NCBI GenBank assembly: GCA_020632795.1 | Contig: JACKEV010000012.1 | Location: 186,001-250,000, forward strand | Source of the DNA: Alphaproteobacteria bacterium | GTDB taxonomy: Bacteria > Myxococcota_A > UBA796 > CAJQPC01 | Direction of reading: 5' to 3' | Length of the DNA: 64,000 bases | Shown here: piece after piece, positions 9,012 to 18,422 of the stretch | Layout of the letters: every line of letters begins with the position of its first letter | Numbering within the stretch: the stretch's first letter is position 1 | The notes under the pieces: generated by a model | The model's input: the letters and a program-made list of their open reading frames with translations, nothing else | Databases searched by the model: none | Told to the model about the DNA's origin: nothing | Made by a program: the position numbers and the translations under genes

Positions 9012-10154
9012 CTACTCCCCCGCCATCACCTGGAGCAGCCCGCGCATGAGCCGGGCTGCGACCCGGGGGCGGCGCCGCTCCAGCGCCTCGTAGGAGTCCG
9101 AGGAAAGCACGAGCGCCTCGGTGTCCTCGGCGGCGGTCAGCGCGCACTCGCCCTCGCCGCGGGCGAAGATGTCGGCGCAGCACACGCTGCCGGGCCCAAG
9201 GAGCGTGTCGTCGCCGTCGGCCTTGAGCGCGCCCGAGAGCACCATGTGGATGCCTCGCGCGGCGTCCACAGAGGCCCCGGCGGTCAGGTTGACCCGGTCG
9301 AGGTAGTGCCGGAGCAGGCGGCGGTCCACGTCGGAGAGGTGCTGGAGCACCGTGGACTCGGTGAGCGTGCGGCGCTCGCTCTCGAGCCGGTGGGCGTCCA
9401 CGCCCTCGGGGACCCGGGCCAGCACGACGGTGATGTTGTCCGGCCCGCCGTTGGTGTTCGCCGCGTCGATGAGGGCGCGGGCGACGCGGTCGAGGTCGGG
9501 ATCGCTGCCGAGCAGCTCGCCGAGCTGCGGCTCGTCCACCGGCCCGGTCAGGCCGTCGCTGCACAGCAGCACGATGTCCCCGGCGGCGACCGGCTCGTCG
9601 AACAGGTCCGGGTCGACCTCGCCCTGGGTGCCCAGGGCCTGGTAGAGCATGTGCTGGTAGGGGCTGGCGTCGTGCTCTTCCTTGGTGATGAGCCCGGCCC
9701 GCAGCCGCGCGGCGGCGACGGTGTGATCGTCGGTGAGGCAGCGCAGAGCGCCGTCGCGGTAGATATAGGCGCGGGAGTCGCCGGTGTTGGCGACCAGCAG
9801 GTGCCCACCGGAGATGCAGGCCACCACCAGCGTCGTGCCCGAGGGCGCGCCGCGGGTGACCTGCTGGATGCGCTGGGAGGCCAGGTTCGACAGCAACTCC
9901 ATGGCCTGGCCGAGCTGGGAGCGCGGGCCGCGCTCGGGGGAGTTGTCGACCGCGCTGACCACGGTGCGGAGGGCGTTCTCGGCGGCCTTCAGGGTGCTGA
10001 TGGCGGTGGCGGAGGCGATCTCGCCGTGCTCGAGGCCGCCCATGCCGTCGGCCACGGCCAGCACGCCGATGTCGGGGAGGATCGCCCAGGCGTCCTCGTT
10101 GTGGTCTCTCTGCCGGCCGACGTCGGACAGAGCTGCGACTTCTGGGAGCTGCAT
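9012..10154 (-). CDS. PP2C-type Ser/Thr phosphatase fused to a cNMP-binding-like domain
   Basis: 380 residues. Residues 1 to about 245 are a PPM/PP2C phosphatase: DVGRQRDHNED (metal and phosphate motif), VADGMGG, GTTLVVACI, NTGDSRAYIY, SDGLTGPV and GGPDNITVV are all intact, so an active Mn/Mg-dependent phosphatase is expected. After a linker, residues about 265-380 resemble a cyclic-nucleotide-binding (CAP_ED) beta-roll (LRHYLDRVNLTAGASV, then LGPGSVCCADIFA). The canonical phosphate-binding RxA signature is not evident, so ligand binding is uncertain. It is divergent from gltA with a 200-bp shared control region. The kinase at 55-57 kb is a possible signalling counterpart elsewhere in the window. 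Confidence 0.9.
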   Translation of the reverse strand: MQLPEVAALSDVGRQRDHNEDAWAILPDIGVLAVADGMGGLEHGEIASATAISTLKAAENALRTVVSAVDNSPERGPRSQLGQAMELLSNLASQRIQQVTRGAPSGTTLVVACISGGHLLVANTGDSRAYIYRDGALRCLTDDHTVAAARLRAGLITKEEHDASPYQHMLYQALGTQGEVDPDLFDEPVAAGDIVLLCSDGLTGPVDEPQLGELLGSDPDLDRVARALIDAANTNGGPDNITVVLARVPEGVDAHRLESERRTLTESTVLQHLSDVDRRLLRHYLDRVNLTAGASVDAARGIHMVLSGALKADGDDTLLGPGSVCCADIFARGEGECALTAAEDTEALVLSSDSYEALERRRPRVAARLMRGLLQVMAGE

Positions 10155-10267
10155 CGGTGGAGGACCTCATCCTGCTTCTGGGGGGGGCTGACCCGTCCCC
10201 TGTCCCTAACCCGTAGGACCCCTGAAGGGGAAATCCTGCGACGATTCGTGGCCAGCTTCAGGCACGC

Positions 10268-10296
10268 TTGACATGGCAATCCGCCCACCTTAGGAA
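10268..10296 (+). promoter_or_regulatory. Candidate sigma-70-type promoter of gltA
   Basis: TTGACA at 10268-10273 is a perfect -35 hexamer. With a 17-nt spacer it is followed by TAGGAA at 10291-10296, a partial -10 match. It lies 60 bases upstream of the gltA start within the gltA/PP2C divergent region. The -10 is weak, so this remains a candidate. Confidence 0.45.
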
Positions 10297-10312
10297 CCCC
10301 TTGCGGCCAGTG

Positions 10313-10334
10313 ACCCCCGACGTCTTCCGGGGGT
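10313..10334 (+). other. Hairpin in the gltA leader
   Basis: ACCCCCG (10313-10319) and CGGGGGT (10328-10334) form a perfect 7-bp stem around an 8-nt loop, followed by a short TTT. It sits between the promoter candidate and the gltA ribosome site, so it could act as an attenuator or an mRNA-stabilising 5' structure. The T-run is too short for a convincing intrinsic terminator. Confidence 0.45.
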
Positions 10335-10355
10335 TTCGAGGACGGGAGGATGCGG

Positions 10356-11525
10356 ATGTCGGACACCAACGAAGTGCTCTTCACGATCACCAGAGACAAG
10401 CTCAACACCGGGCTCCGGTCCTTCCCGGTCGGCACGGTGCGGACCTCCTTCGTCGATCCGATCGAGGGGCTCCACTATGTCGGGTACCCCATCAGCCAGA
10501 TCTGGCATCTGGACCCCGAGGCGGCGGTCTACCTCCTCCTCCACAAGGAGCTGCCCACCGACGCGCAGCTCGCGGACTTCAAGGCCGATCTCGTCGCGCG
10601 CTCCGCGGTCGACCCCGCCGTGCTGGACATGCTCAGCCACCTGCCCCGGCAGGGCCACCCGATGGAGTGGCTCATCGCCGGCCTCAACCTCATGGGCATG
10701 ACCGGCAAGACCGACGACTACATCGAGGACGGCCTCAACGCCATCGCCCGGCTGCCCACCATCGTCGCCGCGATCTACCGCATCCGCAGCGGCTGGGGCG
10801 CGCCCATCCCCTCCGAGCCGGAGCGCGGCCTCATCGAGAACTTCGTCCACATGCTGGGCGTCCCGGGTGGCAACGCCGACAACCTCACCCGCCTTCTGCG
10901 GGTGTTCTATGTCCTCCACCTCGACCACGGCGGCGGCAACCTGTCCACCTTCGCCGCCAAGGCGGTGGCCAGCACCCTGAGTGACACCTACGCCTCCCTC
11001 GGCGCGGGCATGGCCGGGCTCTACGGCCCCCGCCACGGCCGCGCCAACCAGGACTGCCTCAACTTCCTCAAGCGGGTCGGCACCACCGACCCCGACGAGG
11101 TCGAGGCCTGGATCCGCCAGGCGCTGGCCAACAAGGAGCTGATCTTCGGCTTCGGGCACGCGGTGCTGCGCGCCGAGGACCCTCGCGCCACGATCCAGTA
11201 CGGGCTCGGCCAGGACATCTGCCCGGACGATCCGCTGTTCAAGACGGCGCTGGCCATGCGCGAGCGGGCGGTCAAGGTCCTCAAGGAGAACCCCAAGATC
11301 TCCAACCCCTACCCGAACGTGGACGCCATCAGCGGCACCCTGCTCCAGGCGGTCGGGCTGGACGACTCGGACTACTACACCGTGCTGTTCGGCCTCTCCC
11401 GCTGCTCGGGCATCACCGCCCAGATCATCGACGAGCGGGTCAACTTCCGCAACGGCAAGGGCGTGGCGATCTACCGCTGCAAGTACATCACCGAGGACCA
11501 GCCCCGCAGGGACTACAAGGGCTGA
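10356..11525 (+). CDS. gltA: Citrate synthase, mitochondrial-like type
   Basis: The enzyme condenses acetyl-CoA and oxaloacetate into citrate. At 389 residues, the segments LSTFAAKAVASTLSD, GLYGPRHGRANQ (first catalytic His), GFGHAVLRAEDPRA (second His) and YPNVD (catalytic Asp) resemble eukaryotic mitochondrial citrate synthase more than the E. coli hexameric type. A similar eukaryote-like enzyme is known from Geobacter. ATG 10356 is preferred because the GGGAGG ribosome site (10344-10349) lies six bases upstream; the ATG at 10350 would touch it. It is followed by icd, sucC and sucD on the same strand. Confidence 0.96.
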   Translation: MSDTNEVLFTITRDKLNTGLRSFPVGTVRTSFVDPIEGLHYVGYPISQIWHLDPEAAVYLLLHKELPTDAQLADFKADLVARSAVDPAVLDMLSHLPRQGHPMEWLIAGLNLMGMTGKTDDYIEDGLNAIARLPTIVAAIYRIRSGWGAPIPSEPERGLIENFVHMLGVPGGNADNLTRLLRVFYVLHLDHGGGNLSTFAAKAVASTLSDTYASLGAGMAGLYGPRHGRANQDCLNFLKRVGTTDPDEVEAWIRQALANKELIFGFGHAVLRAEDPRATIQYGLGQDICPDDPLFKTALAMRERAVKVLKENPKISNPYPNVDAISGTLLQAVGLDDSDYYTVLFGLSRCSGITAQIIDERVNFRNGKGVAIYRCKYITEDQPRRDYKG

Positions 11526-11557
11526 TTCCCGTCGCGGCGTGACGCTGGCGTGACGGC

Positions 11558-11613
11558 GTCACGCTGGCCGGGTCACGCTGACCGGGTCACGCTGGCCGGG
11601 TCACGCTGACCGG
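11558..11613 (+). repeat. Four 14-bp tandem repeats in the gltA-icd intergenic region
   Basis: Four head-to-tail units GTCACGCTGRCCGG fill 11558-11571, 11572-11585, 11586-11599 and 11600-11613. Units 1 and 3 have G at the variable base and units 2 and 4 have A, so a 28-bp double unit is repeated twice. Degenerate copies (GTGACGCTGGC and similar) precede the array from about 11540. It lies 32 bases after the gltA stop and before the icd leader hairpin. Confidence 0.9.
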
Positions 11614-11666
11614 TTCGCGTGCGCGCCATTTCGCGCCGGGCCGGTTATGCCCCCTACCCCGAATCA

Positions 11667-11693
11667 CCAGGCGCCGCCTTCGGGCGGCGCTGG
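11667..11693 (+). other. UUCG-capped hairpin in the icd leader
   Basis: GCGCCGCC (11671-11678) and GGCGGCGC (11683-11690) form a perfect 8-bp stem closed by a TTCG tetraloop, and CCA/TGG extends it past one bulged base. It is a very stable RNA structure but has no T-run. It lies 11-17 bases before the preferred icd start and may be a processing, stability or translation-control element. If translation began at ATG 11647 it would lie inside the coding sequence. Confidence 0.7.
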
Positions 11694-11709
11694 TCTGCCT
11701 GGAGTGCAT

Positions 11710-12969
<1,260 letters not shown>

Positions 12970-12978
12970 GGAGCGGGC

Positions 12979-14225
<1,247 letters not shown>

Positions 14226-14226
<1 letters not shown>

Positions 14227-15119
14227 TGTCCATCCTCGTAGACCACAACACCCGCCTGCTCTGTCAGGGCATCACCGGCTCCGCCGGCAGCTTCCACAGC
14301 CGCCAGATGATGGCCTACGGCACCCGGCTCGTCGCCGGCGTGACGCCGGGCAAGGGCGGGCAGACCTTTGACGACACCGTGCCCATCTTCAACACCGTCG
14401 CTGAGGCGGTCGCGGAGACCGGCGCCGACGCCTCGGTCATCTTCGTCCCCCCGCCCTTCGCGGCGGACGCCATCATGGAGGCGGTCGACGCGGGCGTGAA
14501 GCTCGTCGTGCCCATCACCGAGGGCATCCCCATCGCGGACATGGTGCGCGTCGCCCGCTACATGGAGGGCCGCGATGTCCGCATGATCGGGCCCAACTGC
14601 CCCGGCATCATCACCCCCGGCACGCCCGAGAGCCCGGGCTGCAAGATCGGGATCATGCCCGGCCACATCCACATCCCCGGGCGGGTCGGTGTCATCTCCC
14701 GGTCCGGCACGCTCACCTACGAGGCGGTCGGCCAGCTCACCGCGCTGGGGCTGGGGCAGTCGTCCTGCATCGGCATCGGCGGCGACCCCATCATCGGCAC
14801 CCGCCACATCGACGCCCTCCAGCTCTTCGCGGAGGACGATGACACCGACGTCATCGTCATGATCGGTGAGATCGGCGGCACCGCCGAGGAGGACGCCTGC
14901 GCCTGGGCCAAGGACAACCTCGCCAAGCCCGTCGTCGGCTTCATCGCCGGTGCCACGGCCCCTCCTGGCCGCCGCATGGGCCACGCCGGGGCCATCATCT
15001 CCGGCGGGAAGGGCACCGCTGAGGACAAGTATCGCGCCATGGAGAGCGCCGGCTTCCACATCTGTCGCTCCCCGGCGGAGATGGGCAAGACGGTCAAGGG
15101 ACTCCTGAAGGGGGCCTGA
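14226..15119 (+). CDS. sucD: Succinyl-CoA synthetase alpha subunit
   Basis: SucD is the CoA-binding subunit with the phosphorylated histidine. At 297 residues it has the typical N-terminal GITGSAGSFHSRQM, GVTPGKGG, the VPITEGIPIADM region, GPNCPGIITPG, and GRRMGHAGAIISGGKGTA with the catalytic His in the MGHAGA motif. It completes the icd-sucC-sucD operon. A 79-bp gap with no strong terminator separates it from the next gene on the same strand. Confidence 0.97.
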
Positions 15120-15198
15120 CCCTGGGTACTTGCGGGCCGCCCGGTGCCTCGCCGAGCGGCCTCGGGTACACTGCTGCGGCACCAACCCCATCGGACCG

Positions 15199-16395
15199 AT
15201 GTTCCGGAACTTCTTCAGGCGGAGCAAGGAGCCCCCCGAGGCCCGACCCTTCTGGGCGGATGCGTTCAACGCGCCCGACGGGCCTCCGACTCCCATCATC
15301 CGGGTCGCCATCCCGACCGGCTTCCGCCACGCTCTGGGCATCGCGCTCACCCAGCGTGGCTTCGAGGTGCTGCAGGGCGACCTGCTCCGGTGGCGGTCCC
15401 CGCTGCGGATCGCCTTCCTCCTCCCCATCCCTGGCGACAGCCGGGACCTGGTGGTCTTCGCCGGCCACCGCATGACGGAGCTGGTCGAGGCGCTGGTCCA
15501 CGAGTCCCGCCTGCCCCTGGTGTCCGGGGATGAGTTGGCGGACGCGGTGGTCCCCCGGGAGTTCAAGTCCCGGGAGCGGGCGTGGCACATCGGCTTGCCG
15601 TCCAACTGGACGGACCTCTGCGAGGGCGAGGATCGCCAGCGCGTCGAGGCCATCACCGCGTTCGAGAGCCGCTACTCCGAGCGCCGGGCGGCCGGCGCCG
15701 CCACCCTCGCCCGGCTGGAGATCTTCGACCGCGGCCCCTGGGTGGAGCGCGCGGTGGTCGCGTGGGAGGAGTCGTCCGGCGGCGGAGACATCTCCATCGC
15801 CGCCCTGCTCCTCCACGAGCTGACCTGGCTGGCCCAGTCCGGCGACCCCCTGGCCGACCCGGTGCGCGCGCTGCTCCACCTCATGGTCACCGAGCGCGAG
15901 GGCCTGGTCGCCGTGGTGCGGGGCGTGCCGCGCCCCACCAGCGCGGCCGGCCTGTCCCGCCAGTACCTCATGGAGCAGGTCCCCACGATGGTCGCCGCGG
16001 CCGCCGCCGGGGTCCCCCCGGACCGCCGCGAGGGCTACGCCGGCCCCGGCCGCTATGAGTCGGCGCTGCGCACGGTCCAGGACAGCAACACCCGCGCCGC
16101 GCTGCGGGTCGAGGCCGCCCAGGTCATGCTGGCCCGCTACGACAGCGGCTGGAACCCCCGGGCGCTGGAGGAGGTCATCGTCCTGCTCGACGACGCGCTC
16201 TACAACTACCCGGCCGGCGGGCACCCCATCGCGCGCGCCCAGGCGCTGATCCTGCTGTCCCGCGCCAGGCGGGGCCTCGGCGACGGTGACGCCGCCCGCG
16301 CGCTGCTGGAGGAGGCCGGCCAGCTCATCGTGGACGAGCGCGGCCTGCCGAGGGACGAGAAGCTGGCCCGGGAGATCCTGAGCCGCTTGGAGTGA
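15199..16395 (+). CDS. Uncharacterised cytosolic protein, helical C-terminus
   Basis: 398 residues from ATG 15199, which begins MFRNFFRRSK and has no signal peptide. The N-terminal half is mixed alpha/beta with no motif that I recognise. The C-terminal 130 residues (from about VQDSNTRAALRVEAAQVML) look like short helical TPR-like units (DDALYNYP, ARAQALILLSRARRGLGD). It follows sucD on the same strand but codes for nothing obviously metabolic. It could be a scaffold or assembly factor; function is unknown. Confidence 0.75.
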   Translation: MFRNFFRRSKEPPEARPFWADAFNAPDGPPTPIIRVAIPTGFRHALGIALTQRGFEVLQGDLLRWRSPLRIAFLLPIPGDSRDLVVFAGHRMTELVEALVHESRLPLVSGDELADAVVPREFKSRERAWHIGLPSNWTDLCEGEDRQRVEAITAFESRYSERRAAGAATLARLEIFDRGPWVERAVVAWEESSGGGDISIAALLLHELTWLAQSGDPLADPVRALLHLMVTEREGLVAVVRGVPRPTSAAGLSRQYLMEQVPTMVAAAAAGVPPDRREGYAGPGRYESALRTVQDSNTRAALRVEAAQVMLARYDSGWNPRALEEVIVLLDDALYNYPAGGHPIARAQALILLSRARRGLGDGDAARALLEEAGQLIVDERGLPRDEKLAREILSRLE

Positions 16396-16482
16396 CGCGC
16401 GCCGCCGCGTGCGGCGCCCCTGGTTGCGGACCCTCGATTTCGGGATAGGGTGCGCGACCACCCCTCGTCGCCAGGAGACACC

Positions 16483-16902
16483 GTGGCCATCGAACGTACT
16501 CTGTCCATCATCAAGCCGGACGCCGTCGCCAAGGGCGTGATCGGCCAGATCATCGCCCGCTTCGAGTCCGAGGGCCTGCGCATCGCCGCCGCCCGCCTCA
16601 CCCACCTCTCCAGGCGCGAGGCCGAGGGCTTCTACGCCGTCCACGCCGAGCGCCCCTTCTTCGGGGAGCTGACCGAGTTCATGTCTTCGGGGCCCTGCGT
16701 CGTGATGGTCCTCGAGGGCGAGAACGCCATCGCCCGCAACCGCGAGATCATGGGCGCCACCAACCCCGCCAACGCCGCCGAGGGCACCCTGCGCAAGCTC
16801 TACGCCGACAGCGTCGGCGAGAACGCCGTGCACGGCTCCGACGCCCCTGAGACCGCCGCCGTCGAGATCGCGTACTTCTTCCGCACGATCGAGCTGCACT
16901 GA
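16483..16902 (+). CDS. ndk: Nucleoside diphosphate kinase
   Basis: Ndk exchanges the terminal phosphate between nucleoside triphosphates and diphosphates. The 139-residue protein has TLSIIKPDAV at the N-terminus, the FFGELTEFMSSGP region and the active-site NAVHGSD with catalytic His117, matching E. coli numbering. The GTG at 16483 is chosen over an upstream ATG because an AGGAG site lies at 16473-16477 and the length then equals the family norm. A strong hairpin follows the stop. Confidence 0.97.
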   Translation: MAIERTLSIIKPDAVAKGVIGQIIARFESEGLRIAAARLTHLSRREAEGFYAVHAERPFFGELTEFMSSGPCVVMVLEGENAIARNREIMGATNPANAAEGTLRKLYADSVGENAVHGSDAPETAAVEIAYFFRTIELH

Positions 16903-16915
16903 TCGACGCCGCCGT

Positions 16916-16949
16916 CGCGCCCCGCTCCGTCTGGTCGGGGCGGGGCGCG
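16916..16949 (+). terminator. Strong hairpin terminator after ndk
   Basis: CGCGCCCCGCTCC (16916-16928) pairs with GGGGCGGGGCGCG (16937-16949) over 13 positions with one T-G wobble, around an 8-nt loop and 13 bases after the ndk stop. There is no downstream T-run, as is common in very GC-rich genomes, so termination may rely on the stem alone or on Rho. Confidence 0.7.
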
Positions 16950-17006
16950 CTGCGTTCGAAGGGCGCGCTGTGTCCGGCCCGTGTACACTCTGCCAGCGGA
17001 GGCCCC

Positions 17007-17783
17007 ATGCAGCAGAAGCAGATCGCTGAGAGCTACCACTTCTCCATCTCGCTCGGCCGGGCGCTCTTCAGTGACCTGCTGGGGGCCGCGCTGCCCTTCC
17101 GGCTGGCCGGGGGGCGGTTCAACGTGGTGGACAACCTGCGCCAGGTCGCCCATCAGCTCCAGGTCAAGGAGCGCGTCGCGGGTCTGCTGGAGGGCCCCCG
17201 GAACGACACGCTGCTGCGCATCAAGGACAAGGGCCGCGACCTGTGGGGCGAGCGCCGGGAGCAGTTCTACGAGGCGCTCAACGAGCTGGTCCGCATCGAG
17301 GGCGACTGGGAGGTCTCCCTGGACAAGGATGGCAGCGAGTTCAAGTACGCCCACCAGGAGATCGGCGCGGAGGCCTACTTCAAGGTCGTCGCCACCGGCA
17401 AGGCCGTCCTGCTCAAGGACAACCTGGAGCTGCCGTTCACCCTGGAGAAGCGCGTCGGCGCCGAGATCCATCTGGGCGACATCCGCTTCGATCAGGACCG
17501 CAAGCAGGTGGTCGGCACGCTGACGAACCTGGGCATCGACCTGGGCGACAACCTGGCCCTGCGACTGGCCAACGACGCCCTCATCAAGCTCCTGGAGCAG
17601 CAGTCCGAGCGCTTCAACCCGGTGCCGATCCTCAAGAAGGAGCAGCTCGACGGCCTCGTCGGCAGCGCGGCCACCGCCCTCAAGCTCAAGATGGAGGTCA
17701 CCGACGTCGCCCTGGAGATCAGCGAAGAGCAGGCTACGTTGAAGGTGCGCTTCGGCTTCACCCAGCTCCAGCTCGAGGACTAG
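17007..17783 (+). CDS. Uncharacterised protein, beta-rich lipid-binding-like
   Basis: 258 residues, no signal peptide (MQQKQIAESYHFSISLGRAL). The sequence alternates amphipathic beta strands and helices, with a DLGDNLALRLANDALIKLL helix in the C-terminal third, loosely recalling LEA/YceB-type lipid-binding folds, but this is only a similarity of pattern. It lies four bases upstream of the sulfite-oxidase-like gene and is probably in the same transcript. No function can be assigned. Confidence 0.75.
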   Translation: MQQKQIAESYHFSISLGRALFSDLLGAALPFRLAGGRFNVVDNLRQVAHQLQVKERVAGLLEGPRNDTLLRIKDKGRDLWGERREQFYEALNELVRIEGDWEVSLDKDGSEFKYAHQEIGAEAYFKVVATGKAVLLKDNLELPFTLEKRVGAEIHLGDIRFDQDRKQVVGTLTNLGIDLGDNLALRLANDALIKLLEQQSERFNPVPILKKEQLDGLVGSAATALKLKMEVTDVALEISEEQATLKVRFGFTQLQLED

Positions 17784-17787
17784 TGCG

Positions 17788-18402
17788 TTGCCCCTCTTCC
17801 GTCGTGGGTTGAAGACCCGCAAGGCCCGCTCCACCGACCGCCTGCCCCCTGGTCAGCGCCTCGTGCGCGGCTGGCCCGTGCTGCACGAGGGCTCGGTCCC
17901 CCGGTTCGACCCGAGCACCTGGCGCCTGCGGGTGTGGGGCGCCTGCGAGGCCCCGCTGGCCCTGGATTGGGATGCGTTCAGCGCGCTGCCCACGTTCGAG
18001 ACGACCCAGGACTTCCACTGCGTCACCACCTGGTCCCGCTACGACAACCGCTGGGGCGGGGTCTCGGTGCAGGAGCTGCTCCTGCGGGCGAAGCCCCGGG
18101 CGGACGCCCGCTTTGTGCTCCTCCACAGCTACGACGGCGTCGGCTACACCACCAACCTGGCGCTGTCGGACTTCGACCGCCGCGAGAACCTCATCGCCAC
18201 CCACCACGACGGCGCCCCGATCACCCCCGAGCACGGCGGGCCTGTGCGCGCGGTCGTCCACCACCTCTACGCCTGGAAGTCCGCCAAGTGGCTCTCCGGG
18301 ATCGAGCTGCTGACCGAGGACCAGCGCGGCTTCTGGGAGGTGCGGGGCTACCACAACCACGCGGATCCCTGGTTGGAAGAGCGCTATTCGTACATGGAGT
18401 GA
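17788..18402 (+). CDS. Sulfite-oxidase-fold molybdopterin-dependent oxidoreductase (YuiH-like)
   Basis: 204 residues. The protein matches the short oxidoreductase molybdopterin-binding family: LPPGQRLVRGWPVLHEGSVP at the N-terminus, then TTQDFHCVTTWS with the molybdenum-ligating Cys78, SYDGVGYTTNLAL, DGAPITPEHGGPVRAVVHHLY and the C-terminal GYHNHADPW. It lacks a Tat signal and a dimerisation domain, so it is probably cytosolic. The substrate is unknown. TTG 17788 is used because no in-frame ATG or GTG precedes the conserved N-terminus. Its start follows the previous stop by four bases. Confidence 0.88.
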   Translation: MPLFRRGLKTRKARSTDRLPPGQRLVRGWPVLHEGSVPRFDPSTWRLRVWGACEAPLALDWDAFSALPTFETTQDFHCVTTWSRYDNRWGGVSVQELLLRAKPRADARFVLLHSYDGVGYTTNLALSDFDRRENLIATHHDGAPITPEHGGPVRAVVHHLYAWKSAKWLSGIELLTEDQRGFWEVRGYHNHADPWLEERYSYME

Positions 18403-18422
18403 GCGGTGGGGAGGACGGGGCG

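Noticed and set aside
11558..11613. Tandem repeats considered as a CRISPR array
   Set aside because: The units are 14 bp and directly adjacent without spacers, and no cas gene is present.
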